From Salipiger abyssi (GTDB taxonomy: Bacteria; Pseudomonadota; Alphaproteobacteria; Rhodobacterales; Rhodobacteraceae), in NCBI RefSeq assembly GCF_017311415.1, contig NZ_JAEKIS010000014.1:1-64000 (forward strand): 64,000 nucleotides of DNA. Direction: 5' to 3'. This document shows, piece by piece, positions 16,962 through 27,405 of this stretch. Below the pieces are notes generated by a model. It was given only the letters and a program-made list of their open reading frames with translations, ran no database searches and had not been told where the DNA came from. A program made the position numbers and the translations under genes. Within the stretch, counting starts at the first letter, position 1. Each line of letters begins with the position of its first letter.

Positions 16962-18350
16962 TCAGACGTGGATCGGGCCGTCGCCGCAGGCCAGCGCCGC
17001 CTCGCGCACCGCCTCGGAATAGGTCGGGTGGGCGTGGCAGGTCAGGGCCAGATCCTCGGCGGAGGCGCCGAATTCCATCGCCACGCAGACCTCGTGGATC
17101 AGATCGCCGGCGCCCGGGCCGATGATATGCGCGCCGAGGATGCGGTCGGTTTCCTTGTCGGCGAGGATCTTGACGAAGCCTTCGCTGGCGAACATCGCCT
17201 TGGCGCGGGCATTGCCCATGAACGGGAACTTGCCCACCTTGTAGGCCTTGCCCTCGTTCTTCAGCTCCTGCTCGGTGGCGCCGACCGAAGCGACCTCGGG
17301 CCAGGTGTAGATCACGCTGGGGATGACGCCGTAATTCACATGGCCGTGCTTGCCGGCGATCACCTCGGCGCAGGCCATGCCCTCGTCCTCAGCCTTATGC
17401 GCCAGCATCGGCCCGTCGATGGCGTCGCCGATGGCGTAGATGCCCTTCACATTGGTCTGCCAGTGGCCGTCCGTCTTGATCTGGCCGCGCTCGCTCACCG
17501 CGACGCCAAGCTTGTCGAGCCCCAGACCGTCGGTGAAGGGGCGTCGTCCGGTGGCGACGAGCACCACATCGGCGTCGACCTCATGCTCGCTGTCATCCTT
17601 GCGCAGCTTGTAGGTGACCTTGGCCTTGGTCTTGGAGGCCTCGACCTTCTGCACCGCCGCGCCGAGGGTGAAGTCCAGCCCCTGCTTGGTCAGCATCTTC
17701 TGGAAGCTGCGCTGCACCTCGGTGTCCATGCTGGGGGTGATGACGTCGAGGAATTCGATCACCGAGACCTCGGAGCCGAGGCGTTTGTAGACCGATCCCA
17801 GTTCCAGCCCGATCACGCCGGCGCCGATGACGACCATCTTCTTCGGCACTTTCGGCAGCTCCAGCGCGCCGGTGGAGCTGACCACGACCTTCTCGTCGAT
17901 CTCGACGCCGGGCAGCGAGCTGGGCTCGGAGCCGCTGGCGACGATGATGTTCTTGGTCTCGTAGGTATCGTCGCCGACCACGACCTTGCCGGCTTCGGGG
18001 ATGCTGGCCCAGCCCTTGATCCAGTCGATCTTGTTCTTCTTGAACAGGAACTCGATGCCCTTGGTGTTCTGGCCGATCACGTCGTCCTTGTAGGAGAGCA
18101 TCTGTTTCCAGTCGACCGACGGCGCCTTGCCCTTCAGCCCCATGCTGGCGAAGTTGTGTTCGGCCTCGTGCAGCTGGTGGGAGGCGTGCAGCAGCGCCTT
18201 CGACGGGATGCAGCCGACGTTGAGGCAGGTGCCGCCGAGGGTGTCGCGGCCCTCGACGCAGGCGGTCTTGAGACCCAGCTGCGCGCAGCGGATGGCGGCG
18301 ACATAGCCGCCCGGGCCCGCGCCGATCACGATGACGTCGTATTGTGCCAT
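16962..18350 (-). CDS. lpdA: dihydrolipoyl dehydrogenase (E3)
   Basis: FAD disulfide oxidoreductase, 462 residues, that reoxidises the lipoyl groups of 2-oxoglutarate dehydrogenase (and possibly other complexes) with NAD. The FAD site is [13 protein letters not shown] at 8-20, the redox pair is C42/C47 (GGTCLNVGC), and the C-terminal active His lies in [14 protein letters not shown]. The ATG at 18350 has AAAGGACA upstream; the longer frame adds an unlikely N-terminus. It lies downstream of odhA-odhB with three small genes between, so it is plausibly the E3 for that complex. Confidence 0.96.
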   Translation of the reverse strand: MAQYDVIVIGAGPGGYVAAIRCAQLGLKTACVEGRDTLGGTCLNVGCIPSKALLHASHQLHEAEHNFASMGLKGKAPSVDWKQMLSYKDDVIGQNTKGIEFLFKKNKIDWIKGWASIPEAGKVVVGDDTYETKNIIVASGSEPSSLPGVEIDEKVVVSSTGALELPKVPKKMVVIGAGVIGLELGSVYKRLGSEVSVIEFLDVITPSMDTEVQRSFQKMLTKQGLDFTLGAAVQKVEASKTKAKVTYKLRKDDSEHEVDADVVLVATGRRPFTDGLGLDKLGVAVSERGQIKTDGHWQTNVKGIYAIGDAIDGPMLAHKAEDEGMACAEVIAGKHGHVNYGVIPSVIYTWPEVASVGATEQELKNEGKAYKVGKFPFMGNARAKAMFASEGFVKILADKETDRILGAHIIGPGAGDLIHEVCVAMEFGASAEDLALTCHAHPTYSEAVREAALACGDGPIHV

Positions 18351-18404
18351 GGGATGTCCTTTCCTCTTTTGTTCGGGGAGGGGCCAGCCCCTCTGCGGCT
18401 GCGC

Positions 18405-18434
18405 CGCATTCACCCCGGGATATTTGGTGCCAAT
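18405..18434. repeat. possible diverged member of the GGGA(G/T)TATTT repeat group
   Basis: CCCGGGATATTTGGTGCCAATGGA sits between the second small membrane gene and lpdA and resembles the intergenic GGGAGTATTTTGCGGAAAGATG repeats elsewhere in the window. Similarity is partial. Confidence 0.35.
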
Positions 18435-18441
18435 GGAAACG

Positions 18442-18831
18442 CTAGAAAAGCGCGGCGATCAGCAGAATTGTCGTTGCGAGCAGGCCAATGGCCCAGATGA
18501 GCGAGCGCCAGGGCGTCCAGGCGAAGAGATAGGCGGGTACATAGAGCACCCGGGCGATCAGGTAGGTCAGCGCGCAGAGCACGGTGATGGCGCTGGTCTT
18601 GTCGGTATAGGTGACAAGCAGCGTGGCGATGGCGAAGAGCAGCAGCCCCTCGAAATGGTTGTTCATCGCCCGCTGGGCGCGGCCCGCATGGCCGCTGAGC
18701 GTGCGCGGCGTGTCGCGCGGCGAGGCGGCATAGTCGCGGCCCACCTGTTTCTGTGCCAGCACGGAGAAGAGCGCCATCTGGCCGATCTGCAACAGCGCGG
18801 CGAGGGCGAGGGCGGTGAGTTCGGGGGTCAT
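18442..18831 (-). CDS. MAPEG-family membrane protein (copy 2)
   Basis: A 129-residue, four-helix membrane protein of the MAPEG type (microsomal glutathione transferase/FLAP superfamily). Residues 1-20 begin [19 protein letters not shown]. The motif [23 protein letters not shown] carries the conserved region between helices 1 and 2, and [23 protein letters not shown] forms helices 3-4. It starts one base after the stop of the upstream homologue, with which it shares clear sequence similarity, so the pair is a tandem duplication. The substrate is unknown. Confidence 0.88.
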   Translation of the reverse strand: MTPELTALALAALLQIGQMALFSVLAQKQVGRDYAASPRDTPRTLSGHAGRAQRAMNNHFEGLLLFAIATLLVTYTDKTSAITVLCALTYLIARVLYVPAYLFAWTPWRSLIWAIGLLATTILLIAALF

Positions 18832-19224
18832 TCAGAAAACGCTCAACAGGATCATGGCAAGGGTGCTGACGAAACCGACCAGCCAGATGACCGACCGCCA
18901 GGGGACCCAGCCGAAGGCATAGGCGGGCAGGTAGAGCGCCCGCGCGGCCACGTAGATCCAGGCGAAGAGGGCGGTCAGCACGCCGTTGCTTTCAGTGAAC
19001 TCGACGAGCATGACGGCTATGATGAACAGGCCGGTGTTCTCGACATGGTTGGCCAGCGCGCGGCGCATGCGTTTCGTGCGGTCCGAGAGACGGTCTTCGA
19101 TGCCGTCGCGGGGGCCGGTGTTGCCCTCGCGACCGACATCGGCCTCGAGCGAACGCTGCGACCACATCATCGCGGCGAGATGGACGAACACGGTGGCGGC
19201 GAGGGCAGCGAGTTCGGGCGTCAT
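18832..19224 (-). CDS. MAPEG-family membrane protein (copy 1)
   Basis: A 130-residue protein with the same layout as its downstream neighbour: MTPELAALAATVFVHLAAMM at the N-terminus, KRMRRALANHVENTGLFIIAVML in the middle and YLPAYAFGWVPWRSVIWLVG at the end. The two copies may form mixed trimers or have split functions; this cannot be told from sequence. Its ATG overlaps the stop of the 78-residue gene upstream by four bases. Confidence 0.88.
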   Translation of the reverse strand: MTPELAALAATVFVHLAAMMWSQRSLEADVGREGNTGPRDGIEDRLSDRTKRMRRALANHVENTGLFIIAVMLVEFTESNGVLTALFAWIYVAARALYLPAYAFGWVPWRSVIWLVGFVSTLAMILLSVF

Positions 19225-19457
19225 GCGGTCCTCAGGAAATGTGCGGAACTGGGGGCGTGGCCGAGGCTTTGCGCCTTGCTCAGCCAGTTCTGTGCCCTGG
19301 CCCGGTCGTTGGCCTCGTAGAGCAGCCAGGTGGCGCCGCCCTCGGTTTCTGTCCAGCGTTGTAGCAAGGTGAGGCCGGCATTGGCGCGGTTCTCGGCGTC
19401 GGCGTCGTGATGCGCCTCGTCGAAGCTGGTGTGGCGGGTGAGAAGTTGCAGGGTCAT
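19221..19457 (-). CDS. hypothetical protein, 78 aa
   Basis: A small soluble protein (MTLQLLTRHTSFDEAHHDAD...) with no signal peptide or membrane helix. I recognise no family. The four-base overlap with the MAPEG pair and same-strand position between odhB and lpdA support it as a real gene. Family members in this position may be lineage-specific. Confidence 0.6.
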   Translation of the reverse strand: MTLQLLTRHTSFDEAHHDADAENRANAGLTLLQRWTETEGGATWLLYEANDRARAQNWLSKAQSLGHAPSSAHFLRTA

Positions 19458-19586
19458 GCCTTGGTCTCCGGTCGCGTTGCAGGCCGGGCGCGGTCGCCCA
19501 CGATGACCTCTGCCCGGGTCGCGCTGAGGCGATGGTAGGTCAACGTCCTGTCCTCCGGTCGGTTGCGCGGCATGGTGCGTCAGGGA

Positions 19587-19616
19587 GCCCCGGGCCGGGG
19601 GGAACCGGCCCGGGGC
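19587..19616 (-). terminator. strong hairpin after odhB (no U-run)
   Basis: A perfect 12-bp stem (GCCCCGGGCCGG / CCGGCCCGGGGC) with a 6-base loop, 8 bases after the odhB stop. There is no T-run. It may end or attenuate the suc-odh transcript before the 78-aa/MAPEG/lpdA genes, or protect the mRNA 3' end. Positions 19458-19586 hold no other supported feature. Confidence 0.6.
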
Positions 19617-19623
19617 GATACGA

Positions 19624-21144
19624 TTACAGATCCATCAGCAGCCGGCGCGGATCCTCCAGCGCTTCCTTGACGCGCACGAGGAAGGTCACGGCGCCCTTGC
19701 CGTCGACGATGCGGTGATCGTAGGAGAGCGCCAGATACATCATCGGGCGGATCTTGATCTCGCCGTTGATGACCATCGGGCGGTCCTGGATCTTGTGCAT
19801 GCCGAGGATGCCCGATTGCGGCGGGTTCAGGATCGGCGAGGACATCAGCGAGCCGTAGACGCCGCCGTTCGAGATCGTGAAGGTGCCGCCCTGCATCTCG
19901 GCCATGGAGAGCTTGCCGTCGCGGGCGCGCTTGCCCTTCTCGGCGATCTCCGCCTCGATCTCGGCAAAGCTCTTGGCATCGACATCGCGCAGGACCGGAA
20001 CGACCAGACCCTGCGGGGTGCCGGCGGCGATGCCCATATGCACGAAGTTCTTGTAGACCACGTCGGTGCCGTCGATCTCGGCGTTCACCTCGGGCACTTC
20101 CTTCAGCGCGTGGCAGCAGGCCTTGGTGAAGAAGGACATGAAGCCCAGACGCACGCCGTGCTTCTTCTCGAAGAGATCCTTGTACTGGTTCCGCAGCGCC
20201 ATCACCTCGGTCATGTCCACCTCGTTATAGGTGGTGAGCATGGCGGCGGTGTTCTGCGCGTCCTTGAGGCGGCGCGCGATGGTCTGGCGCAGGCGGGTCA
20301 TCTTGACGCGCTCTTCGCGGGCAGCATCCTCTGCCGGGCTCGGCGCGCGCTGCGCCTGGGCCGGAGCCGCCGCTGGGGCGGGGGCCGATTTCGCGGCGGA
20401 GATGGCGGCGGAAACATCCTCTTTCATGATGCGGCCGTCCTTGCCGGTGCCGGTGACCTGCTTGGGGTCGAGCCCGGCTTCGGCCATGGCCTTCTTTGCC
20501 GACGGCGCGTCCTCGACATCCTTGCCGCCGGAGGAGGCGGGGGCTTCGGCGGGCGCCTTGCTTTCCGCAGGCGCGGAGGCCGCGGCGCCGGCGCCGCCCG
20601 ACATCACCGCCAGCTTGCCGCCGGCCTCGACCGTGGCGCCTTCCTCGGCGAGGATCTCGGTCAGCACACCGGAGGCGGGGGCGGGCACTTCGACCGACAC
20701 CTTGTCGGTTTCCAGCTCGCAGAGCATCTCGTCCTGCTGCACCGCGTCGCCGACCTTCTTGAACCAGGTCGAGACGGTGGCTTCGGTCACCGATTCACCC
20801 AAGGTCGGCACCATCACGTCGATCGGGGTCGCGTCGTCCGACGACGGCTTGGCCTCGGGCTTGGTGGCGGAGGGGCGTTCCTCGACGGTGGTCGAGCCGG
20901 CTTCGCCCGCCGGGGCGATATTGGCCAGCAGGGCGTCGACGCCCACCGTGTCGCCTTCCTGTGCGACGATATCTTCCAGAACACCTTCGACGGGAGAGGG
21001 AACCTCGACGGTCACCTTGTCGGTTTCCAGTTCGCACAGCATCTCGTCCACGTCGACACTGTCGCCCGGCTTCTTGAACCAGGTGGCAACGGTTGCCTCG
21101 GTCACGGATTCCCCGAGCGTGGGGACGCGCACTTCGGTCGTCAT
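19624..21144 (-). CDS. odhB: dihydrolipoyllysine succinyltransferase, E2 of 2-oxoglutarate dehydrogenase
   Basis: A 506-residue E2 that transfers succinyl from lipoate to CoA. It has two N-terminal lipoyl domains, each with ELETDKV and lipoyl lysines at K43 and K148. A peripheral-subunit-binding domain ([26 protein letters not shown]) follows Ala/Pro-rich linkers, and the catalytic domain ends with the HRIVDG active-site motif. Two lipoyl domains exceed the single one in E. coli SucB. It lies 4 bases after odhA, so the subunits are made from one transcript. Confidence 0.96.
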   Translation of the reverse strand: MTTEVRVPTLGESVTEATVATWFKKPGDSVDVDEMLCELETDKVTVEVPSPVEGVLEDIVAQEGDTVGVDALLANIAPAGEAGSTTVEERPSATKPEAKPSSDDATPIDVMVPTLGESVTEATVSTWFKKVGDAVQQDEMLCELETDKVSVEVPAPASGVLTEILAEEGATVEAGGKLAVMSGGAGAAASAPAESKAPAEAPASSGGKDVEDAPSAKKAMAEAGLDPKQVTGTGKDGRIMKEDVSAAISAAKSAPAPAAAPAQAQRAPSPAEDAAREERVKMTRLRQTIARRLKDAQNTAAMLTTYNEVDMTEVMALRNQYKDLFEKKHGVRLGFMSFFTKACCHALKEVPEVNAEIDGTDVVYKNFVHMGIAAGTPQGLVVPVLRDVDAKSFAEIEAEIAEKGKRARDGKLSMAEMQGGTFTISNGGVYGSLMSSPILNPPQSGILGMHKIQDRPMVINGEIKIRPMMYLALSYDHRIVDGKGAVTFLVRVKEALEDPRRLLMDL

Positions 21145-21148
21145 TGTC

Positions 21149-24121
21149 TTAATTCCCTTCGATGGTCAGCGCTTCGTTCACAAGCGCCTCTTGTTGTGCC
21201 TTGTGCTGGCTGGCCAGACCCGTCGCGGGCGAGGCCGAGGTGGCGCGACCGACATAGACCGGCCGCTTGTGGGTGGCGTCGATACGCCCCAGCACCCATT
21301 CGATATTGGGCTCGATGAAGGTCCAGGCACCCTGGTTCTTGGGCTCTTCCTGGCACCAGATCATCTCGGCGCCCTTGAAGCGTTCCAGCTCCTTGACCAG
21401 CGACAGCGCCGGGAAGGGGTAGAACTGCTCGATCCGCAGCAGATAGACGTCGTCGAGCCCGCGCGCGTCGCGCTCTTCCAGCAGGTCGTAATAGACCTTG
21501 CCGGAACACATCACCACGCGCTTGATCTCGGCATCGGGCTTCAGATTGGTTTCCGAATGCCCCTTCTCGGCGTCGTCCCACAGCACCCGGTGGAAGCTCG
21601 ACCCGGTGGTGAAGGAGTCGGCATCCGAGACCGCCAGCTTGTGACGCAGCAGCGATTTCGGCGTCATCATGATCAGCGGCTTGCGGTAGGAGCGGTGCAG
21701 CTGCCGGCGCAGGATGTGGAAGTAGTTCGCCGGGGTCGAGCAGTTGGCGACGATCCAGTTGTCCTGACCGCACATTTGCAGAAAGCGCTCCAGACGGGCG
21801 GAGGAGTGCTCCGGCCCCTGGCCTTCGAAGCCGTGCGGCAGCAGGCAGACGAGGCCCGACATGCGCAGCCACTTGCTTTCGCCCGAAGAGACGAACTGGT
21901 CGAACATGATCTGCGCGCCGTTGGCGAAATCGCCGAACTGCGCTTCCCAGAGCACCAGCGCGTTGGGCTCGGCCAGCGAATAGCCGTACTCGAAGCCGCA
22001 GACCGCGTATTCCGATAGCGCCGAGTCGATCACCTCATAGCGCGCCTGACCCTCGCGGATGTTGTTCAGCGGGTAGTAGCGGTCTTCGTTCTCCTGGTTG
22101 ATCAGGCCGGAATGGCGCTGCGAGAAGGTGCCGCGCGTGCTGTCCTGACCGGCCAGACGCACCGGATACCCTTCGGTCAGCAGCGAGCCGAAGGCGATGC
22201 TCTCGGCGGTTGCCCAGTCGAAGCCCTGACCGCTCTCGAACATCTTCTTGCGGTGATCGAGGAAGCGGCCCACGGTCTTGTGCAGCGGGAAGCCCTCGGG
22301 AACAGTGGTGAGGCCAGTGCCGATCTCTGCCAGCGTCTCGGGCTTGATCGCGGTTTCGCCGCGCTGGTAATTGCCCTCTTTCTGCCGGTCGAGATGCGAC
22401 CAGCGCCCGTCCAGCCAGTCGGCCTTGTTCGGTTTGTAGGTCTTGCCGGCCTCGAACTCTTCGTTGAGATGCGCCTGGAAGGCGGCCTTCATGTCCTCGA
22501 TTTCGCCCTCGGGGATCAGACCGTCCTTGACCAGCCGCTCGGTATAGAGCGTCAGCGTGGTCTTGTGGCTCTTGATCTGCTTGTACATCACCGGGTTGGT
22601 GAACATGGGCTCGTCGCCCTCGTTGTGACCGAACCGGCGGTAGCAGAACATGTCGATGACCACGTCCTTGCCGAATTTCTGGCGGAACTCGGTGGCCACT
22701 TTGGCGGCGTGCACCACGGCCTCCGGGTCGTCGCCGTTGACGTGGAAGATCGGCGCCTCGACCACCAGCGCGTTGTCGGTGGGGTAGGGGGAGGAGCGCG
22801 AGAAATGCGGCGCGGTGGTAAAGCCGATCTGGTTGTTCACCACGATATGGATCGTGCCGCCGGTGCGATGGCCGCGCAGGCCCGAAAGCGCAAAGCACTC
22901 GGCCACGACGCCCTGGCCGGCAAAGGCCGCGTCGCCGTGCAGCAGGATCGACAGCACCGCGCGGCGTTCGGTGTCGCCGAGCTGGTCCTGCTTGGCGCGG
23001 ACCTTGCCCAGCACCACCGGGTTCACCGCTTCGAGGTGCGAGGGGTTCGCGGTGAGCGACAGGTGCACGTTGTTGCCGTCGAACTCGCGGTCCGAGGAGG
23101 CGCCGAGGTGGTATTTCACATCGCCCGAGCCGTCCACGTCGTCAGGCTTGAAGCTGCCGCCCTGGAACTCGTTGAAGATTGCGCGGTAGGGCTTGTTCAT
23201 CACGTTGGCGAGCACCGAGAGGCGGCCGCGGTGGGGCATGCCGACCACGACCTCTTTCAGCCCGAGATTGCCGCCGCGCTTGATGATCTGCTCCATCGCC
23301 GGGATCAGCGATTCACCGCCGTCGAGACCGAAGCGCTTGGTGCCCATGTACTTCACATGGAGGAATTTCTCGAAGCCCTCGGCCTCCACCATCTTATTGA
23401 GGATCGCCTTGCGGCCCTCGCGGGTGAACTTCACCTCCTTGCCGTAGCCTTCGATCCGCTCCTTGAGCCAGGCCGATTGCTCGGGGTCCGAGATGTGCAT
23501 GTATTGCAGCGCGAAGGTGCCGCAATAGGTGCGCTTGAGCACGCCCATGATCTCGCGCATCGAGGCGATCTGGAGGCCCAGCACGTTGTCGATGAAGATC
23601 GGCCGGTCCATGTCGGCCTCGGTGAAGCCGTAGGCCTTGGGGTCGAGCTCGGGATGCGCGTCGCGGCCATGCAGGCCCAGCGGATCGAGATCGGCGGCGA
23701 GGTGGCCGCGGATCCGGTGGGCGCGGATGATCATCAGCGCGCGGATCGAGTCGAGCACGGCGCGCTTCACCTGGTCGTCGGTGAGGCTCACGCCCTTTTC
23801 GGCGGCCTTGTCGGCGATCTTCTTGCCGGCGCCTTTCGCCTCGGCGGGCGCGACGGGCAGGGGCCACTCGCCGGTGATCGCGGCGGTCAGGTCGTCATTT
23901 GGGCTCGGCGGCCAGTCGGCGCGCTCCCACGAGGCGCCCTGCGCCTCGGCCTTCACGCTGGTCTCGTCATCGCCCAGGGCTTTGAAGAACTCGGCCCAGG
24001 CCGCATCGACCGCGTTCGGGTCGTTGGCGTAGCGGGCGTACATCTGTTCGAGATATTCCGCGTTCGCCCCCTGCATGAAGCTTGAGGCATGAAACTGGTC
24101 GTTGGGGCTTTGGTCCGTCAT
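21149..24121 (-). CDS. odhA: 2-oxoglutarate dehydrogenase E1 component
   Basis: A 990-residue thiamine-diphosphate decarboxylase catalysing the first step of 2-oxoglutarate to succinyl-CoA. The N-terminal E1-specific segment ([26 protein letters not shown]) is present, as are [14 protein letters not shown], the ThDP/Mg region [15 protein letters not shown], and [16 protein letters not shown]. The C-terminal part has the transketolase-like domain. I use the ATG at 24121, giving [15 protein letters not shown]; it overlaps the upstream sulfotransferase stop by four bases (ATGA). Coupling to odhB is immediate. Confidence 0.96.
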   Translation of the reverse strand: MTDQSPNDQFHASSFMQGANAEYLEQMYARYANDPNAVDAAWAEFFKALGDDETSVKAEAQGASWERADWPPSPNDDLTAAITGEWPLPVAPAEAKGAGKKIADKAAEKGVSLTDDQVKRAVLDSIRALMIIRAHRIRGHLAADLDPLGLHGRDAHPELDPKAYGFTEADMDRPIFIDNVLGLQIASMREIMGVLKRTYCGTFALQYMHISDPEQSAWLKERIEGYGKEVKFTREGRKAILNKMVEAEGFEKFLHVKYMGTKRFGLDGGESLIPAMEQIIKRGGNLGLKEVVVGMPHRGRLSVLANVMNKPYRAIFNEFQGGSFKPDDVDGSGDVKYHLGASSDREFDGNNVHLSLTANPSHLEAVNPVVLGKVRAKQDQLGDTERRAVLSILLHGDAAFAGQGVVAECFALSGLRGHRTGGTIHIVVNNQIGFTTAPHFSRSSPYPTDNALVVEAPIFHVNGDDPEAVVHAAKVATEFRQKFGKDVVIDMFCYRRFGHNEGDEPMFTNPVMYKQIKSHKTTLTLYTERLVKDGLIPEGEIEDMKAAFQAHLNEEFEAGKTYKPNKADWLDGRWSHLDRQKEGNYQRGETAIKPETLAEIGTGLTTVPEGFPLHKTVGRFLDHRKKMFESGQGFDWATAESIAFGSLLTEGYPVRLAGQDSTRGTFSQRHSGLINQENEDRYYPLNNIREGQARYEVIDSALSEYAVCGFEYGYSLAEPNALVLWEAQFGDFANGAQIMFDQFVSSGESKWLRMSGLVCLLPHGFEGQGPEHSSARLERFLQMCGQDNWIVANCSTPANYFHILRRQLHRSYRKPLIMMTPKSLLRHKLAVSDADSFTTGSSFHRVLWDDAEKGHSETNLKPDAEIKRVVMCSGKVYYDLLEERDARGLDDVYLLRIEQFYPFPALSLVKELERFKGAEMIWCQEEPKNQGAWTFIEPNIEWVLGRIDATHKRPVYVGRATSASPATGLASQHKAQQEALVNEALTIEGN

Positions 24122-24822
24122 GGCGTCCTCTGATCTTCTCCGGCGGGAGTGTCTGCGTAACCAGCGTAGTCGAACAGCCATCCGTAGATCTTTTTAATGC
24201 TGTTCGCGGTTTTGTTATCGTAGTAGTCGGCTACGGAGAGGCCGCAGCGCATATTGCTTGTGCGTTTCGTGACCGGTAGCTGGCTGTATTCGAAGGGCAG
24301 GCCGAGCGCGTCGCACACGGCCTCGAGATCCTGTTCCATCGCTTCCTGACGTACCAGGAGCTGGGGCACGAACTGCCCTCTGTCAAACACGACGACATCG
24401 CTCGACCGCCACTTTTGCGTTCGCACGGCCTTGCGAAAGGCGGCGACATGGGCGTCGGGATCGTCGGGCAGGGCGGTGCCACGCGTCTCGTTGCGGAAAT
24501 AGAATTGCGACACCGCGAGATCGAACGGATTCCGGACCGTCGCGATCTTGCGGTAGGAGCGCCAGGCGTCTTCGCCGATCTGCGTGCGGACGTCGCTGGC
24601 GGGCATGTGGTTGTACCACACGAGGTCGAGCGCGTTGCGCTCGTCTTCGGGAATGCGGCGACGCCCCACGATATAGTGCGGCGTCACAAGGGCATGCGTC
24701 TTCTCGACAGGCGGGCCGTCATCGGCCGCACAGAGCGATTGCAGGAACATCTCGACGGATGTTCCTGCGGTCTTCCGCGTTTTCAGGAAGACGAACCGCT
24801 TATCGTGGCACACCAGGACCAT
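24118..24822 (-). CDS. sulfotransferase-family protein embedded in the suc operon
   Basis: A 234-residue P-loop protein with the sulfotransferase fold. The 5'-phosphosulfate loop is at 14-22 (KTRKTAGTS), and the 3'-phosphate site is RNPFDLAVSQFYF near 97-109. It probably transfers sulfate from PAPS, but the acceptor is unknown. It lies between sucD (8 bases away) and odhA (four-base overlap), so it is translated from the TCA-cycle transcript although no metabolic link is obvious. The DNA looks somewhat less GC-rich than its neighbours. It may be an insertion that was kept because it preserves reading through the operon. Confidence 0.82.
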   Translation of the reverse strand: MVLVCHDKRFVFLKTRKTAGTSVEMFLQSLCAADDGPPVEKTHALVTPHYIVGRRRIPEDERNALDLVWYNHMPASDVRTQIGEDAWRSYRKIATVRNPFDLAVSQFYFRNETRGTALPDDPDAHVAAFRKAVRTQKWRSSDVVVFDRGQFVPQLLVRQEAMEQDLEAVCDALGLPFEYSQLPVTKRTSNMRCGLSVADYYDNKTANSIKKIYGWLFDYAGYADTPAGEDQRTP

Positions 24823-24830
24823 GGGTCGCG

Positions 24831-25718
24831 TTAGGCGCCCTTGATCGCTGCCATGACCGCCTCGCCGAGCGTGGCGGGGCTGTCGGCGACGACGATCCCG
24901 GCGGATTTCATCGCCTCGATCTTCGATTCCGCGTCGCCCTTGCCACCAGCGACGATGGCGCCGGCATGGCCCATGCGGCGGCCCGGAGGGGCGGTACGGC
25001 CGGCGATGAACCCGGCGGTCGGCTTCCAGCGGCCCTTCTTCTTCTGCTCGGCGAGGAACTCGGCGGCCTCTTCCTCGGCGGAACCGCCGATTTCACCGAT
25101 CATGATGATGGATTCGGTCTCGTCATCGTCAAGGAACATGTCGAGCACGTCGATATGCTCGGTGCCCTTGATCGGGTCGCCGCCGATGCCCACGGCGGAG
25201 GACTGGCCGAGGCCCATGTCGGTGGTCTGCTTCACCGCCTCATAGGTCAGCGTGCCGGAGCGCGAGACGACGCCGACGGAGCCGCGCTTGTGGATGTGGC
25301 CGGGCATGATGCCGATCTTGCAGGCGTCCGGCGTGATGACACCGGGGCAGTTCGGACCGATCAGGCGGCAGGGGCTGTCGATCAGCGCGCGCTTCACCTT
25401 CATCATGTCGAGTACCGGGATGCCCTCGGTGATGCAGACGATGAGCGGGATCTCGGCGTCGATGGCTTCGAGGATCGAATCCGCTGCGAAGGGCGGCGGA
25501 ACGTAGATCACCGAGGCGTTGGCTTCGGTCACATGCACGGCCTCGTGGACCGAGTTGAAGACCGGCAGGCCGAGATGCTCGGTGCCGCCTTTGCCGGGGG
25601 TCACGCCGCCGACCATCTTGGTGCCGTAGGCGATGGCCTGTTCGGAGTGGAAGGTGCCCTGCGAGCCGGTGAAGCCCTGACAGATGACTTTGGTATTTGC
25701 GTCTACGAGGACAGCCAT
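24831..25718 (-). CDS. sucD: succinyl-CoA ligase alpha subunit
   Basis: A 295-residue alpha subunit of succinyl-CoA synthetase. The N-terminal CoA-binding Rossmann part has [17 protein letters not shown] and VTPGKGG; the phosphorylated His lies in [10 protein letters not shown] near 246. The enzyme makes ATP or GTP while converting succinyl-CoA to succinate. It sits in the order sucC - small membrane gene - sucD - sulfotransferase - odhA - odhB. The gap to the upstream 119-aa gene is 9 bases. Confidence 0.96.
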   Translation of the reverse strand: MAVLVDANTKVICQGFTGSQGTFHSEQAIAYGTKMVGGVTPGKGGTEHLGLPVFNSVHEAVHVTEANASVIYVPPPFAADSILEAIDAEIPLIVCITEGIPVLDMMKVKRALIDSPCRLIGPNCPGVITPDACKIGIMPGHIHKRGSVGVVSRSGTLTYEAVKQTTDMGLGQSSAVGIGGDPIKGTEHIDVLDMFLDDDETESIIMIGEIGGSAEEEAAEFLAEQKKKGRWKPTAGFIAGRTAPPGRRMGHAGAIVAGGKGDAESKIEAMKSAGIVVADSPATLGEAVMAAIKGA

Positions 25719-25727
25719 TGCGGCCTC

Positions 25728-26087
25728 CTATTTTGCAGTTTCAAGTTTCGAAGCGTCGCGTTTGCGGGCTTCGATCCATAATCTGATGCTCAGGCCCAGC
25801 ACGCTGATCGCGCCGGTCGCCAGAAAGGCGTGCATTCCGAAAAGCAGGGCCACCGCGCCGATGCCCCCCGGTCCGTCGACCTCGCCCGTGGCGAGACCCT
25901 GCCGGATCGGAAAGGTGACGCGCTGCCAGACCTGCCAGAGCAGAGCCAGAGCGGCGATAGAAGAGAACGGGATCGAGACGCGCGTCGCCTTCGCAAGCAG
26001 AGCGGCCAGAATCATGAGTACGCCGGCGGACACTGCGCCCGCAATCGCGCCCAGACAGACCGCTATGCCATAGATGAAGACCAACAC
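25728..26087 (-). CDS. hypothetical membrane protein between sucC and sucD
   Basis: A 119-residue protein with about three hydrophobic segments: residues 2-31 (glycine/alanine-rich), 40-53, and 77-103. The C-terminus is basic ([14 protein letters not shown]) and probably cytoplasmic. I recognise no family. It is spaced 12 bases after sucC and 9 before sucD, so it is embedded in the operon. A membrane anchor or small regulator is conceivable, but nothing in the sequence shows it. Confidence 0.65.
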   Translation of the reverse strand: MLVFIYGIAVCLGAIAGAVSAGVLMILAALLAKATRVSIPFSSIAALALLWQVWQRVTFPIRQGLATGEVDGPGGIGAVALLFGMHAFLATGAISVLGLSIRLWIEARKRDASKLETAK

Positions 26088-26099
26088 GCACGGAGTCTC

Positions 26100-27293
26100 T
26101 TAGCCCTTCACGGCCTTCACGATCTTCTCGGCGCCATCGGCGAGGTCGTCGGCGGCGATCACGTCCATACCGGACTCGTTGATGATCTTCTTGCCGAGAT
26201 CCACGTTGGTGCCTTCGAGACGCACGACCAGCGGAACCTGGAGGCCGACCTCTTTCACCGCGGCGATCACGCCCTCGGCGATGACGTCGCAGCGCATGAT
26301 GCCGCCGAAGATGTTCACGAGGATGCCTTTGACGTTCTCGTCCGAGGTGATGATCTTGAACGCCTCGGTCACCTTCTCCTTGGTGGCGCCACCGCCCACG
26401 TCGAGGAAGTTGGCCGGTTCCGCACCGTAGAGCTTGATGATGTCCATGGTCGCCATGGCTAGGCCCGCGCCGTTCACCATGCAGCCGATCTCACCGTCGA
26501 GCGCGATATAGTTCAGATCGTGCTGGGAGGCGGCGAGTTCCTTGGGGTCTTCCTCGGTCTCGTCGCGCAGGCCGACGATATCGGGGTGACGGTAGAGCGC
26601 GTTGGAGTCGAACCCGGCCTTGCAGTCGAGGCATTTCAGATTGCCGTCGGTGGTCAGGATCAGCGGGTTGATCTCCAGCATCTCCATGTCCTTCTCGACG
26701 AACATCCGGTAGAGATTGCCGAGCAGGTTCTGGCACTGGCGGACGGTCTTGCCTTCCAGACCCAGCGCAAATGCGACGCGGCGGCCGTGGAAGCCCTGAT
26801 AGCCGACGGCAGGGTCGATGGAGAAGGACAGGATCTTTTCCGGAGTGGAGGCGGCGACCTCTTCGATGTCCATGCCGCCCTCGGTCGAGCAGACGATCGA
26901 GATGCGCGAGGTCACGCGGTCGACCAGCAGCGCGAGGTAGAATTCGGATTCGATGTCCGAGCCGTCCTCGATATAGATGCGGTTGACCTGCTTGCCGGCG
27001 GGGCCGGTCTGGTGGGTCACCAGCGTGTGGCCGAGCATGCGGTTGGTTTCCTCGGCGGCCTCTTCGACCGATTTGGTCAGGCGCACGCCGCCCTTTTCGC
27101 CGGCGTCATGCTCTTTGAACGAGCCCTTGCCGCGACCCCCCGCATGGATCTGAGCCTTCACCACCCAGAGCGGGCCGTCGAGCTCGCCCGCCGCGGTCTT
27201 GGCGTCGTTGGCGGTCAGAACGACACGGCCGTCCGAGACCGGGCAGCCATAGTCGCGCAGAAGCGCCTTCGCCTGATATTCATGGATGTTCAT
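26100..27293 (-). CDS. sucC: succinyl-CoA ligase beta subunit
   Basis: A 397-residue beta subunit with an ATP-grasp domain ([22 protein letters not shown] start, [13 protein letters not shown] nucleotide loop) and a C-terminal ligase domain containing [17 protein letters not shown], which contacts the phosphohistidine of SucD. The ATG at 27293 gives the canonical start; the frame extends 17 codons upstream without support. It is the first gene of the operon. Its upstream region carries a pair of TGTGATCAC palindromes. Confidence 0.97.
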   Translation of the reverse strand: MNIHEYQAKALLRDYGCPVSDGRVVLTANDAKTAAGELDGPLWVVKAQIHAGGRGKGSFKEHDAGEKGGVRLTKSVEEAAEETNRMLGHTLVTHQTGPAGKQVNRIYIEDGSDIESEFYLALLVDRVTSRISIVCSTEGGMDIEEVAASTPEKILSFSIDPAVGYQGFHGRRVAFALGLEGKTVRQCQNLLGNLYRMFVEKDMEMLEINPLILTTDGNLKCLDCKAGFDSNALYRHPDIVGLRDETEEDPKELAASQHDLNYIALDGEIGCMVNGAGLAMATMDIIKLYGAEPANFLDVGGGATKEKVTEAFKIITSDENVKGILVNIFGGIMRCDVIAEGVIAAVKEVGLQVPLVVRLEGTNVDLGKKIINESGMDVIAADDLADGAEKIVKAVKG

Positions 27294-27405
27294 GAAAGAA
27301 TCTTCCCGTCTTGCTGCGATTTCGTTGCCGGTATACCCATGCATAGCGGCCTGCGTTAAACGAAATATCGTCAGGTCCCTCGAATTGCGAGGAATTTCTG
27401 CGATT

